59,765 nucleotides of DNA from Kytococcus schroeteri (GTDB lineage Bacteria > Actinomycetota > Actinomycetes > Actinomycetales > Dermatophilaceae), in contig NZ_PKIZ01000018.1 in the NCBI RefSeq assembly GCF_002847825.1, positions 1 through 59,765 on the forward strand. Direction: 5' to 3'. The translations under genes and the position numbers were made by a program. Position 1 is the stretch's first letter, and each line of letters starts with the position of its first letter. Positions 37,886 to 46,531 of the stretch are shown here, piece by piece. The notes under the pieces were generated by a model. That model worked only from the letters and a program-made list of their open reading frames with translations, made no database searches and had not been told where the DNA came from.

Positions 37886-39710
37886 CGGGGGCCTCCTGGT
37901 CGGGGTGTGGTCCGTCGTCGGGGCCATCGCCGGCGAAGCGGCTGGCCTGCAGGGTGAACATCCGCGCGTACTCGCCGCCGGCGGCCAGCAGCTCGTCGTG
38001 GGTGCCGTCCTCCACCACGCCGCCGGGACCCAGCACCACGATGCGGTCGGTGCGTCGCACGCTGGAGAGGCGGTGGCTCACCAGCACCGTGGTCACCTGG
38101 CCGGCCGAGCGCAGCAGCTGCTCGAACAGGTCGGCCTCCACGCGGACGTCCAGCGCGGCGGTCGGCTCGTCGAGCACCAGCACGCCGGCGCCCTCGTCGA
38201 CGGCCGCCAACGCCCGGGCCAGGGCGACGCGCTGCCACTGACCGCCGGAGAGGTCCGTGCCACCGGCCAGCTCGGGGTCCAGGGGCACCTCCAGACCGCC
38301 GACGCGCTGCAGCAGGCTGGTCGATGCCGCGGTGGCCAGGGCGCGGCGCGTGGCCTCGGCGGCCGCCTCGCCGCCGGCGGTGCGGGCGGCCGGGGCGCCC
38401 AAGAGCACGTTCTCCCGCAGGCCCAGGGGGTAGCGCGCGAAGTCCTGGAAGATCACCGAGACCCGCTGGCGGGCCGCGTCGTCGGTGCCGGGGTCGGCGC
38501 CGCCCACGCGCACCGTCCCCGCATCGGGCCGGTGCAGGCCGGCCACCAGCTTGATGAGGGTGGACTTGCCGACGCCATTGACGCCCACCACGGCCACCGA
38601 CTGACCGGCGGGCACCTCGAGGCTGAGGTCGCGCAGGGTGGGGGCGGCGGCACCGGGGTAGGTGAAGGTGACGCCCCGCAGGCTGAGGCCAGCCGCCCCA
38701 CCACCGGCGCGGGGGGCCGCGACAGCGGGCGGACCGGCCTGGGCCTCCAAGTCGGCCAACCGACCGGCGTAGAGGCGAGCACGCGCCGCGGAGACCGACA
38801 GGTCGCCCAGCGGGCCCAGAGCGGACAGGCCGGCCAGGGCCTGCACGACGGCCACAAGGGTGGTGGTGCTGACCGCGCCCACCCACGCGTCGTGGGCGGC
38901 CCACCCGGTGGCCGCGGCGGTGGCCAGCAGCACCAGGGCGCTACCGAGCAGGGAGGGCCGCATGGCCGCCGCGCGCCGGGCCTCCACGCCGCGCTGGGCG
39001 GCGGTCCACACGGTGGCGTGAGCGTCCAGCAGGTGCTCGGTGAGCCCGAACAGGCGTACCTCCTTGCCCGCCGAGCGGTCCAGGAGTAGCCCGTGGAGGT
39101 AGCCGGCCATGCGCCGCTCGCCGGACTCGGCCTCCAGCAGGTCGCGCTGGACGGTCTGGATGTAGGCGGTGAACAGCTGCCCGAAGGCCAGCTGCGCGAC
39201 CAGCAGCAGCACCGCCACCAGCACCGACCAGCCGGCGACCACCACCAGCGCAGCCACCCCCTGGGCCCGGACGCCCAGGGCGATCCAGCCCTGGTGGGTG
39301 GCGGTCAGGCCGAACTGGCTGCGCAGGTCGGAGGTCAGCGCCGTCAGCTCACCGGAGGTGGCCGGGTCCTCCAGGTGCGCCGTGCCGTGCGGGGCGTCGG
39401 CCAGGGCGCCCAGCCGGTCCAGCTGGGCGGCGGTCATCCTGGCCTGGTGGCTGGAACCCAGCCAGCCGAGCAGCGCGTTGCACACCGGGACGGCGGCGAA
39501 CCCGGCCACCGTGGCCAGCAACCACCGCTGGGTCGTGGCCGCCGGGGCACCCCCGGTCAGCGCGCCGATGAGGTGGGCCGTGGCCAGCACGGACGCCAGG
39601 CTGGCGGCGGCGCTGCCCAGCACCAGCAGCCAGCCCAGCACCACGTGGGTGGGGGAGGCCCGCCAGGCGTCCCGGCAGAAGAGCGCCTCGCGGCGCAGCA
39701 GCTCGGTCAT
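37875..39710 (-). CDS. ABC exporter half-transporter 1 (TMD-NBD)
   Basis: Half-size exporter of 611 residues with an N-terminal six-helix domain and a C-terminal ATPase. Walker A is VVGVNGVGKSTLIKL, the signature LSGGQWQRVALARAL, Walker B VLVLDEPTAALD, and the H-loop VSHRLSS. Both exporter subunits keep the catalytic Glu after Walker B, so neither ATP site is obviously degenerate. A TAGGTT box sits 6 nt before the ATG (leaderless). It is divergent from a small winged-helix gene that probably controls it. Confidence 0.92.
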   Translation of the reverse strand: MTELLRREALFCRDAWRASPTHVVLGWLLVLGSAAASLASVLATAHLIGALTGGAPAATTQRWLLATVAGFAAVPVCNALLGWLGSSHQARMTAAQLDRLGALADAPHGTAHLEDPATSGELTALTSDLRSQFGLTATHQGWIALGVRAQGVAALVVVAGWSVLVAVLLLVAQLAFGQLFTAYIQTVQRDLLEAESGERRMAGYLHGLLLDRSAGKEVRLFGLTEHLLDAHATVWTAAQRGVEARRAAAMRPSLLGSALVLLATAAATGWAAHDAWVGAVSTTTLVAVVQALAGLSALGPLGDLSVSAARARLYAGRLADLEAQAGPPAVAAPRAGGGAAGLSLRGVTFTYPGAAAPTLRDLSLEVPAGQSVAVVGVNGVGKSTLIKLVAGLHRPDAGTVRVGGADPGTDDAARQRVSVIFQDFARYPLGLRENVLLGAPAARTAGGEAAAEATRRALATAASTSLLQRVGGLEVPLDPELAGGTDLSGGQWQRVALARALAAVDEGAGVLVLDEPTAALDVRVEADLFEQLLRSAGQVTTVLVSHRLSSVRRTDRIVVLGPGGVVEDGTHDELLAAGGEYARMFTLQASRFAGDGPDDGPHPDQEAPGAR

Positions 39711-39716
39711 GCGAGG

Positions 39717-39722
39717 AACCTA
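39717..39722 (-). promoter_or_regulatory. -10 box of ABC exporter operon (leaderless)
   Basis: TAGGTT on the minus strand, 6 nt before the ATG at 39710. The 53-bp gap to the divergent regulator also holds CTACT/AGTAG arms (39732-39736, 39759-39763) that could belong to an operator. Confidence 0.5.
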
Positions 39723-39751
39723 CGCAGCGGTCTACTTGGACCACAACGCTC

Positions 39752-39757
39752 TATCCT
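39752..39757 (+). promoter_or_regulatory. -10 box of winged-helix regulator gene (leaderless)
   Basis: TATCCT, 6 nt before the GTG start at 39764. Confidence 0.55.
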
Positions 39758-39763
39758 GAGTAG

Positions 39764-40399
39764 GTGCTGGAGGAACTCGAGGTCACCGATCCCGCCGCGG
39801 TGCGCGTCCTGACCAGGGGTGGATCGGCAAGGTGGTTGGCGCCCTACTTCGCGGGGCCGTCGTCCATCACCGATGCCGCCGATCACCTGGGCGAGTCGCT
39901 GGGACGCACGCACTACTGGACGCGGCGGCTGCACGACCTCGGCCTGCTCCAGGTGGTCGAGACACGGCCCCGTGCCGGGCGCCCCGTCCGGCTCTACCGG
40001 GTGGTCGCCCGGCGCTTCGTGGTGCCGCCGGCACACCTGCCCGCGGGCCACCTCGAGCGCATGGTCGCCGGCTCCCACCGGGTGCTCGCCGAGGCCCTGC
40101 ACCGGGCGCTGGTGGGGGAGGCGCCGATGGCCCTGGTGGTGCACCAGGAGGCGGGGCAGGCGGGCGTGAGCGTCTCCAACACCCCGACCCCGTCCTCCCC
40201 CGGCCAGCGGCCGGACCGCAGCAGCATCCACAGCAGCGTGCACCTGTCCCTCGAGGGCGAGGAGGCCGAGGAACTCGCCCGGGAGCTCGGAGCCGTGCTG
40301 CGCCGCTGGTCCGAGCGGTGCGGTGGCCGGACACCGGCGAGGGGACGCACCGACCACGTGGTCCTGGTCGCGATGGCGCCGGTGCCCGGTTCCCGCTGA
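39764..40399 (+). CDS. Winged-helix transcriptional regulator (ArsR/MarR-like)
   Basis: Protein of 211 residues with an N-terminal winged helix-turn-helix: ITDAADHLGESLGRTHYWTRRLHDLGLLQVVE style helices followed by the wing RPVRLYRVVARRF at about residues 66-80. The rest (residues 90-211) is a likely ligand or dimer domain with no match I can name. It is transcribed away from the two ABC exporter genes with only 53 bp between starts, so it probably represses the exporter and itself. The GTG start lies 6 nt after TATCCT. Confidence 0.75.
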   Translation: MLEELEVTDPAAVRVLTRGGSARWLAPYFAGPSSITDAADHLGESLGRTHYWTRRLHDLGLLQVVETRPRAGRPVRLYRVVARRFVVPPAHLPAGHLERMVAGSHRVLAEALHRALVGEAPMALVVHQEAGQAGVSVSNTPTPSSPGQRPDRSSIHSSVHLSLEGEEAEELARELGAVLRRWSERCGGRTPARGRTDHVVLVAMAPVPGSR

Positions 40400-40428
40400 G
40401 TCACCGGGGGCACCCGGCTCCCGCGCGC

Positions 40429-40911
40429 TCAGGCGACGGCGGCCAGCGCTGCTGCCCGGTACAGGTCCGCCCGGATGGCGGGCACCGCGGTGAGGGTCAG
40501 CAGCCGGCCCAGCCCCAGCGGCCCGTGGACGACGAACCGCGGCACGGCCTGCGAACCCGCGCCGTGGGGCAGGAGGTCCAGCCGCAGCCAGGCGCGGAAC
40601 GCCCCGAAGCGGCCCTCCTCGACCCAGTGGGTCGGGCGCTCGGCGACGGTCAACCGCATCGACGGGGTGATGCCCGGCACCACGGTGACGTCCCGCCAGG
40701 TGGTGCCGGACGAGGCCACCGGGCCGCCCCCGGCGGGGCGCACGGCATCGACCCGGCGCAGGGAGGACTGCCACTCCGGGCGGCGGCGCGGGTCGACCAG
40801 CAGGTCGTAGAACGTGTCGGGCGGCGCAGGGCAGGGCACGGGCCGTCCGGTGACGGTGTCGGCGGGCGGGAGCCCCCTCGCCCCGCGCCCACCGTCGGGG
40901 GAGCGACTCAT
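40429..40911 (-). CDS. SRPBCC family protein
   Basis: Protein of 160 residues with a START/polyketide-cyclase-like (SRPBCC) fold suggested by PPDTFYDLLVDPRRRPEWQ, the usual first helix and Trp region, and a later strand pattern ending in an amphipathic helix. Such domains bind hydrophobic ligands, but no ligand can be given. The ATG at 40911 overlaps the stop of the DUF885 gene (ATGA), so the two proteins are translated together. Confidence 0.75.
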   Translation of the reverse strand: MSRSPDGGRGARGLPPADTVTGRPVPCPAPPDTFYDLLVDPRRRPEWQSSLRRVDAVRPAGGGPVASSGTTWRDVTVVPGITPSMRLTVAERPTHWVEEGRFGAFRAWLRLDLLPHGAGSQAVPRFVVHGPLGLGRLLTLTAVPAIRADLYRAAALAAVA

Positions 40912-42626
40912 GCGCCGCGGAGCACCGCCTCGCGCAGGGTGTCCAGGCCCATGCCGCCCAGGTCCAGCGCCCGGCGGTGGAAGGCCTTGAGATCGAATTC
41001 CTCACCGCGGGCCTCGGCACGCGCGCGGCACTCGTCGCGCAGCTCCAGCCACAGGCGCTCGCCGATCTTGTAGCTCGGCGCCTGGCCCGGCCAGCCCAGG
41101 TAGCGGTCCAGCTCGAAGCGCAGGAAGCCCTCCTCCATGTTCACGTAGTGGGTGAGGAAGGCCCACGCCTTGTCGTAGTCCCACTGGCCGCCGCCCACCA
41201 GCTCGGGGGCCTCGAAGCCGCAGTGGAAGCCGATGTCGAGCACCACGCGGGCGGCGCGCAGCACCTGACCGTCGAGCAGACCCATGCGGTTGCCCGGGTC
41301 GTCCATCCAGCCCAGGTCGGCCATGAGCCACTCGGAGTACAGCGCCCACCCCTCGCCGTGCCCGGAGGTCCACGCGGCCAGTCGGCGCCAGTCGTTGAGC
41401 AGCTCCTTGCGGTACACCGTCTGCGCCACCTGCAGGTGGTGGCCCGGCACGCCCTCGTGGTAGACGGTCGTCAGCTCGCGCCAGGCGGAGAACTCCGTGA
41501 CGCCCTTGGGCACCGACCACCACATCCGCCCCGGGCGGGAGAAGTCGTCGGACGGGCCGGTGTAGTAGATGCCGCCGGTCTCGGTGGGGGCGATCATGCA
41601 CTCGATGGTGCGCACCGGCTCGGGGATGTCGAAGTGCACGCCGCTGAACTTCTCGATCACCTCGTCGGCCTTGCCCTGCATCCACTGCTGGAGGGCGTCC
41701 TTGCCGTGCAGCTGGTAGGCCGGGTCGGCGTCGAGCACGGCCACGGCCTCCTTGACCGTGGCGCCGGGCTTGATCTGCTCGGCGGTCTCGCGCATCAACC
41801 CGTCGATGCGGGCCAGCTCGGCCTGCCCCCAGGCGTAGGTCTCCTCCAGGTCCACCTCGGCGCCCAGGAAGTAGCGGGAGTGCAAGCGGTAGGCCTCGAT
41901 GCCGCAGGCGTCCTCCTCGCGCGCGGTGGGCAGCACCTCCTCGGTCAAGCGGCGACCGGCGGCGGCGTAGGCCTCCTTGGCGGCGCGGGCGTTGGTCTCC
42001 AGCAGCTCGCGGACGTCGGCGGGCAGGTCGGAGCCGTCCTCGAGGCGGGCGTCGCGCGCGAAGGCGTCGAAGAAGCCGCCGTCAGCGGAGTTGTCCTCGC
42101 ACTGACCGATGCAGGCGCGCACCTGCCGCTGTGCGGGCACCTTGCCGGCCTCGCGGGCGTGGGCCAGGGAGGCGAACCAGCCGTCCAGCGCGCCCTCCAC
42201 GGCGCCGAGGCGCTGGGCGATGGTGCGCCACTGCTCGGCGGTGTCGGTGGCCATGAGGTCGAACACGTCGCGGAAGCCCTGCAGCGGGGAGGCGATGTTG
42301 TTCAGCGCCCCGTGCGGGATGAGCGCCTCGTGCATCTCCAGCTCCAGGCCGAGGCGCTCGCGCATGGCCTCCAGGGTCACGCGGTCGGTCTCGTCCACCG
42401 GCTCGGCGGCGTCGAGCTTCGCGAGCGTGTCGCGCACCAGCTCGGCCTGCTTCGCGAGGCCCGCGGGGGAGACGTCGTCGAGACGCGTCTCGTCGCCGGG
42501 CACACCGAGGTAGGTGGCGGCGGTGGGGGAGAGGGCCACCTCGGCGGCCAGCTGGGCGTCGGCGATGGCGTCGATCGCCGTCCTCTCGCGGGCGGGGGCG
42601 GTCTGGGGTGCAGTGTCCTGGGTCAC
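40908..42626 (-). CDS. DUF885 family protein (predicted metallopeptidase)
   Basis: Protein of 572 residues, mostly helical. The conserved YHEGVPGHHLQ motif in the C-terminal half, with Glu at a later position, marks the DUF885 family, thought to be zinc peptidases related to M32/M3 carboxypeptidases (family knowledge). No signal peptide is visible, so it is probably cytoplasmic. It starts at GTG 42626, 6 nt after TACCGT, so the message is likely leaderless. It overlaps the SRPBCC gene by 4 bp. Confidence 0.9.
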   Translation of the reverse strand: MTQDTAPQTAPARERTAIDAIADAQLAAEVALSPTAATYLGVPGDETRLDDVSPAGLAKQAELVRDTLAKLDAAEPVDETDRVTLEAMRERLGLELEMHEALIPHGALNNIASPLQGFRDVFDLMATDTAEQWRTIAQRLGAVEGALDGWFASLAHAREAGKVPAQRQVRACIGQCEDNSADGGFFDAFARDARLEDGSDLPADVRELLETNARAAKEAYAAAGRRLTEEVLPTAREEDACGIEAYRLHSRYFLGAEVDLEETYAWGQAELARIDGLMRETAEQIKPGATVKEAVAVLDADPAYQLHGKDALQQWMQGKADEVIEKFSGVHFDIPEPVRTIECMIAPTETGGIYYTGPSDDFSRPGRMWWSVPKGVTEFSAWRELTTVYHEGVPGHHLQVAQTVYRKELLNDWRRLAAWTSGHGEGWALYSEWLMADLGWMDDPGNRMGLLDGQVLRAARVVLDIGFHCGFEAPELVGGGQWDYDKAWAFLTHYVNMEEGFLRFELDRYLGWPGQAPSYKIGERLWLELRDECRARAEARGEEFDLKAFHRRALDLGGMGLDTLREAVLRGA

Positions 42627-42632
42627 AGGCGG

Positions 42633-42638
42633 ACGGTA
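42633..42638 (-). promoter_or_regulatory. -10 box of DUF885 gene (leaderless)
   Basis: TACCGT on the minus strand, 6 nt before the GTG at 42626. Confidence 0.5.
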
Positions 42639-42715
42639 CCCCGCCGGGCGGGCGCGCGTCAGCCACTTTCCCGCGGCTCGGCACCCGGCCCGCCGCGTGG
42701 CGGGTCCACCGCGGC

Positions 42716-42721
42716 TACCGT
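42716..42721 (+). promoter_or_regulatory. -10 box of MOSC gene (leaderless)
   Basis: TACCGT, 6 nt before the ATG at 42728; the same hexamer as the divergent DUF885 promoter. Confidence 0.5.
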
Positions 42722-42727
42722 GCGCGC

Positions 42728-43384
42728 ATGGACTCGCACGTGCTCTCCACCAACCTGGCCCACCCGCAGCCGGACCCGGGCGGTGCCGACCGGGTGAGCG
42801 GCATCGACAAGCGGCCGGTGGGGGAGCTGGAGCTGTTCACGCCGGGGCCGGCCTACGGCGACGGGCCGGGCGTGCGCGGCGACGTGGTGGGCGACAGCCA
42901 ACATCACGGCGGGGCGCAGAAGGCGGTGTACGCCTATGCCCGCGAGGAGCTCGACCACTGGGAGGGCGAGCTGGGACGGGAGCTCGCCTGCGGGGCGTTC
43001 GGGGAGAACCTGACCACGACCGGCATCGACCTGGAGGCGCTCGTGGTCAACCAGCCGCTGCGCATCGGCACGGCACTGCTGGAGGTGTCGGTCCCGCGCC
43101 GGCCATGCCGCACCTTCGCCGCGTGGCTCGACGAACGGGGCTGGCTCAAGCGGTTCACCGCGCGGGGGCGGTGCGGCACCTACCTGCGCGTGGTGGAGCC
43201 GGGCGTGGTGCGGGCGGGGGACCGCATCGAGCTGGGCCGGGCCCCGGTGCACGGCGTGACGATGCGGACCGCCTTCGCCGGCGCGATGGGGGACCTCGAG
43301 GCCTCCCGTGCCCTGGTGGAGGCCGCCTGCCTGCCGTCGATGTACCACCAGCGCCACGTGGAGGCCCTGGCCCGCCGCGGCTGA
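42728..43384 (+). CDS. MOSC domain protein (YiiM-like)
   Basis: MOSC-domain protein of 218 residues related to YiiM and the C-terminal part of molybdenum-cofactor sulfurases. The visible core is GDSQHHGGAQKAVYAYAREELDHW, then CGAFGENLTTTGID, and PRRPCRTF, in which the conserved Cys may bind persulfide or molybdopterin. YiiM-type proteins act in reduction of N-hydroxylated compounds with molybdenum cofactor. The ATG at 42728 lies 6 nt after TACCGT. A long palindromic element starts 37 bp after its stop. Confidence 0.88.
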   Translation: MDSHVLSTNLAHPQPDPGGADRVSGIDKRPVGELELFTPGPAYGDGPGVRGDVVGDSQHHGGAQKAVYAYAREELDHWEGELGRELACGAFGENLTTTGIDLEALVVNQPLRIGTALLEVSVPRRPCRTFAAWLDERGWLKRFTARGRCGTYLRVVEPGVVRAGDRIELGRAPVHGVTMRTAFAGAMGDLEASRALVEAACLPSMYHQRHVEALARRG

Positions 43385-43421
43385 GGGGCGTCTGCCCCTC
43401 CCTGGCCGCCCTCCTCTGGCC

Positions 43422-43478
43422 ACCGTGGGCAACCGGTTGACCTCGCGACAGTCGTGGGGTCAACCGGTTGCCCACGGT
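43422..43478. repeat. Palindromic element, left copy (upstream of nuclease-like gene)
   Basis: Perfect 21-bp arms (43422-43442 and 43458-43478, beginning ACCGTGGGCAACCGGTTG); the 15-base centre can pair further with two G-U pairs, giving an almost loop-free hairpin. Each arm holds the 10-bp palindrome CAACCGGTTG (43430 and 43461), spaced 31 bp apart. It lies 68 bp before the ATG of the bracketed gene. It is nearly identical to the right copy. Confidence 0.9.
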
Positions 43479-43546
43479 TGGCTGCGTGGGGTCACGGCTG
43501 TGGATGACGAGTGCCCTGAGGCGGACGGATCAGCCAGCATCCGGCC

Positions 43547-44461
43547 ATGGACAGAGCGTCGTTCAAGGCATACCGGACCACTCGGGGCCATCGCGTGACC
43601 ACACCGGACGGCCGCGTCACAAGCCGGATGGCGCTGCAGGACGCGGGGGCCTGGAGCCCGACCCAGGGCCTTCTGGTCACCTCGGCCACACGGTGCCATG
43701 AGGTGGCCCGGGCCGTGCTCGAGGTGCTGCCGGCCCACTGCGTGCTCAGCCACGTGACGGCCGCTCGGCTCCACGGACTCCCGCTGCCGAGCATGTGGAC
43801 ACCGCACGAGCCCGTTCACGTCAGCGTGGAGCCCCCGCTCACCCCGCCCCGTCGTCGCGGTGTGAAGGGGCATCGGGTGAGGGGCCTGACGGTGGCTGAG
43901 GTGGGCGAGACGCGCTGCACCTCGCTCGCCCAGACGTGGGCGCAGATGGCGGTCGTGCTCGGGGAGGCGGACCACGTGGCCCTGACGGACGCGGTCCTCG
44001 GGCGGCGCTGCCCGGTGGAGGGCCTCGTCACCCCGGACCTCCTGGCGAGCAGGCTGCGGGCCGGGAGCAAGGGCAACTCCCGGGCCCTGCGCGCCCTCGC
44101 GCAGGCCGATGCCGGAGCCGCCTCCGCACCGGAGAGCCGCCTGCGGCTCCTCGTGCTCACATGGGGAGTGCCGGCGCCGGCGGTGAATGCGCCCGTCCTC
44201 GACGTCGACGGCCAATGGTTGGCCACCGGCGACCTGGTATGGCGCGACCAGCGCGTGGTCCTGGAGTACGAGGGCGACCACCACCGCACCGACCGCCGGC
44301 AGTGGCAGCACGACATCTCGAGGACCCGGCTGCTGGAGGTTGCCGGGTGGGCGGTCATCCGCGCCACGGCTCGAGACCTCCGACGCCCCGCGCAGCTGCG
44401 CGAGGCACTCCTCGTGGCGCTGGCCCGTGGCCGAGCCGATGGGGAACGGCGAGATCATTGA
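43547..44461 (+). CDS. AbiEi-like / DUF559-like protein with Vsr-type nuclease motif
   Basis: Protein of 304 residues of a family common in actinobacteria. The N-terminal half has LSHVTAARLHGLPLP (residues 67-81), as in AbiEi-type antitoxin/regulator domains. The C-terminal part looks like a restriction-endonuclease fold related to Vsr/DUF559: E197 in APESRLR, D229 in TGDLVW, E240 and E242 with H245/H246 in VVLEYEGDHH, then WAVIRATARDL. The acidic residues expected for metal-dependent cleavage are present, but activity is inferred. Base use has more A/T at third positions than its neighbours. No cognate toxin gene is adjacent. It is bracketed by two near-identical palindromes. Confidence 0.8.
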   Translation: MDRASFKAYRTTRGHRVTTPDGRVTSRMALQDAGAWSPTQGLLVTSATRCHEVARAVLEVLPAHCVLSHVTAARLHGLPLPSMWTPHEPVHVSVEPPLTPPRRRGVKGHRVRGLTVAEVGETRCTSLAQTWAQMAVVLGEADHVALTDAVLGRRCPVEGLVTPDLLASRLRAGSKGNSRALRALAQADAGAASAPESRLRLLVLTWGVPAPAVNAPVLDVDGQWLATGDLVWRDQRVVLEYEGDHHRTDRRQWQHDISRTRLLEVAGWAVIRATARDLRRPAQLREALLVALARGRADGERRDH

Positions 44462-44490
44462 ACGGTCAGGTGGCGTGGGACCACCTCAGG

Positions 44491-44551
44491 CGACTGTGGG
44501 CAACCGGTTGACCCCATGACAGTCACGGGGTCAACCGGTTGCCCACAGTCG
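44491..44551. repeat. Palindromic element, right copy (downstream of nuclease-like gene)
   Basis: Perfect 25-bp arms (44491-44515 and 44527-44551, beginning CGACTGTGGGCAACCGGTTG) with an 11-base centre, 29 bp after the stop. The two CAACCGGTTG copies (44501 and 44532) are again 31 bp apart. A further AACCGGTT lies at 44574, outside the hairpin. Confidence 0.9.
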
Positions 44552-44604
44552 GCGTTGGCGCGCTCCAGAGGTGAACCGGTTGCGCCGTCGGGTGCCGCCG
44601 GGTC

Positions 44605-44898
44605 TCAGCGGGGGAGGCCGGAGGCCCGCCAGGCGCCCGGTCCGGCAACCACGGCACCGCGGACCCCGGAACCCGGCACGCCCCAGCGATTGGTGCGCTC
44701 CACGGCCGGGGCCTCGCCACCACCGAGGGCGGAGAACACCACCGTCAGGGCGGCCACCTCCTCGGCCGAGGCGTCCGCCGGCAGCGTGACCACGGGCTCA
44801 CCGGCCGTGCCAGCCGCGTCCGCAGCCGCAGTCGAAGCCGCGTCCTCCATGCCGGGGACCGCAGCCGCGTCCCCGGCCTCCCGCGTCGCCGGGCTCAC
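44605..44898 (-). CDS. accE: Acyl-CoA carboxylase epsilon subunit
   Basis: Small actinobacterial subunit of 97 residues that stabilises the alpha-beta carboxylase complex. The N-terminal half is a low-complexity Ala/Asp/Gly/Glu stretch. The C-terminal half has the family core [16 protein letters not shown] and a final W-rich segment ([12 protein letters not shown]). The GTG start at 44898 overlaps the accD stop (GTGA), so both are translated together. This pairing is as in accD5-accE5 of M. tuberculosis. Confidence 0.88.
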   Translation of the reverse strand: MSPATREAGDAAAVPGMEDAASTAAADAAGTAGEPVVTLPADASAEEVAALTVVFSALGGGEAPAVERTNRWGVPGSGVRGAVVAGPGAWRASGLPR

Positions 44899-46508
44899 AG
44901 CGGGATGTTCCCGTGCTTCTTGGCCGGCAGCGTCTCGCGCTTGGTGCGCAACGCCCGCAGGGCCTTGGCCACCTCGGCGCGGGTGTCCGCCGGGCGGATC
45001 ACCGCGTCCACGTAGCCGCGCTCGGCCGCGATCCACGGGTTGGCCAGCGTCTCCTCGTACTCCGCGATCCGCTTGGCGCGCTCGGCCTCCATCGCCTCCG
45101 GGCCGCCCTCGGCCTCGGCGGCCGCCAACTGCTTGCGGTACAGGATGTTGGCCGCCCCCTGCGCGCCCATCACGGCGATCTGCGCGGTGGGCCACGCGAA
45201 GTTCACGTCCGCACCCAGGTGCTTGGATCCCATCACGTCGTACGCGCCGCCGTAGGCCTTGCGCGTGATGACGGTGACCAGCGGCACCGTGGCCTCGGCA
45301 TAGGCGTACAGCAGCTTGGCACCGCGGCGGATGATGCCGCCGAACTCCTGGTCGGTGCCGGGCAGGAAGCCGGGCACGTCCACGAGCGTCAGCACCGGGA
45401 TGTTGAACGCGTCGCACATGCGCACGAAGCGGGCGGCCTTCTCGCTGGCGTCGATGTTCAGCGTGCCGGCGAACTGCATCGGCTGGTTGGCCACCACGCC
45501 CACCGAGCGGCCCTCCACACGCCCGAAGCCGCAGATGATGTTGGCCGCGAACAGCTCCTGCACCTGCAGGAAGTCGCCGTCGTCCACGATCGACTCGATG
45601 ACGGTGAGCATGTCGTAGGGCATGTTCGCCGAGTCCGGGACGAGCGTGTCGAGCGCCTCGTCCACGTCGGCCGTGGCGTCCTCGGCCTCGAAGACCGGCG
45701 CCTCGTCGAGGTTGTTCTGCGGCAGGTAGGCCATGAGCTCGCGCACGTACTCGAGCGCGTCGGCCTCGTCGCTGGCCATGTAGTGGGCCACGCCGCTCAC
45801 CGAGTTGTGGGTGCGGGCACCGCCGAGGTCCTCGAAGGTCACGTCCTCACCGGTGACGGTCTTGATGACGTCCGGCCCGGTGATGAACATGTGGCTGGTC
45901 TGGTCCACCATCACCACGATGTCGGTGATGGCCGGCGAGTACACGGCGCCACCGGCGCAGGGGCCCATGACCAGCGAGATCTGCGGGATGACGCCCGAGG
46001 CGTGCACGTTGCGGCGGAAGATCTCGGCGTACAGGCCAAGGGCCACCACGCCCTCCTGGATGCGGGCGCCGCCGGAGTCGTTGATGCCCACCACGGGGCA
46101 GCCGATCTTCAGCGCCAGGTCCATGACCTTGACGATCTTCTCGCCGAAGACCTCGCCGAGGGAGCCGCCGAAGACGGTGAAGTCCTGGGCGAACACGCAC
46201 ACGGTGCGGCCGTCCACGGTGCCGTAGCCGGTCACCACGCCGTCGCCGTAGGGGCGGTTCTTCTGCTGCCCGAAGTTGGTGGACCGGTGGCGGGCGAACT
46301 CGTCGAGCTCCACGAAGGAGCCCTCGTCCAGGAAGGCGTCGATGCGCTCGCGGGCGGTCTTCTTGCCCTTGGCGTGCTGCTTCTCGACGGCGCGCTCGGA
46401 GCCGGCGTGCAGGGCCTCGGCCCGGCGGCGCTCGAACTCGGCCAGTCGCCCGGCGGTGGTGGTCAGGTCGATCTCGGGCTCGCTGCCCGCGGATCCGTGC
46501 TCGGTCAT
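44895..46508 (-). CDS. accD: Acyl-CoA carboxylase beta subunit (AccD5/PccB-like)
   Basis: Carboxyltransferase subunit of 537 residues. Motifs are [20 protein letters not shown] near the N-terminus, [13 protein letters not shown] and [11 protein letters not shown] in the first crotonase half, [12 protein letters not shown] as oxyanion loop, and VDVPGFLPG with [16 protein letters not shown] in the second half. The GARIQEG and YSPA forms match propionyl-CoA carboxylase/AccD5 proteins, which also use acetyl-CoA. Start: ATG 46508, 7 nt after a TAGGGT box; GTG 46517 is less likely because it lies within that promoter. It is linked to accE downstream and to divergent birA, which would biotinylate the alpha partner. 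Confidence 0.95.
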   Translation of the reverse strand: MTEHGSAGSEPEIDLTTTAGRLAEFERRRAEALHAGSERAVEKQHAKGKKTARERIDAFLDEGSFVELDEFARHRSTNFGQQKNRPYGDGVVTGYGTVDGRTVCVFAQDFTVFGGSLGEVFGEKIVKVMDLALKIGCPVVGINDSGGARIQEGVVALGLYAEIFRRNVHASGVIPQISLVMGPCAGGAVYSPAITDIVVMVDQTSHMFITGPDVIKTVTGEDVTFEDLGGARTHNSVSGVAHYMASDEADALEYVRELMAYLPQNNLDEAPVFEAEDATADVDEALDTLVPDSANMPYDMLTVIESIVDDGDFLQVQELFAANIICGFGRVEGRSVGVVANQPMQFAGTLNIDASEKAARFVRMCDAFNIPVLTLVDVPGFLPGTDQEFGGIIRRGAKLLYAYAEATVPLVTVITRKAYGGAYDVMGSKHLGADVNFAWPTAQIAVMGAQGAANILYRKQLAAAEAEGGPEAMEAERAKRIAEYEETLANPWIAAERGYVDAVIRPADTRAEVAKALRALRTKRETLPAKKHGNIPL

Positions 46509-46515
46509 GCGCGCC

Positions 46516-46521
46516 ACCCTA
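46516..46521 (-). promoter_or_regulatory. -10 box of accD-accE (leaderless)
   Basis: TAGGGT on the minus strand, 7 nt before the ATG at 46508. It shares two bases with the opposing birA -10 box in a 23-bp intergenic gap. Confidence 0.55.
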
Positions 46522-46525
46522 ACGT
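46520..46525 (+). promoter_or_regulatory. -10 box of birA (leaderless)
   Basis: TAACGT, 6 nt before the GTG start at 46532, overlapping the accD -10 box on the other strand. Confidence 0.5.
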
Positions 46526-46531
46526 TGGCCT

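Noticed and set aside
37886..37927. ATG start at 37927 for the second ABC half-transporter
   Set aside because: The GTG at 37885 has a perfect AGGAGG at six bases and a shorter overlap with the previous gene.
43422..44551. Insertion sequence with terminal inverted repeats
   Set aside because: Each flank is itself a palindrome, not a single inverted terminal repeat, no target duplication is visible, and the enclosed gene is not a transposase.
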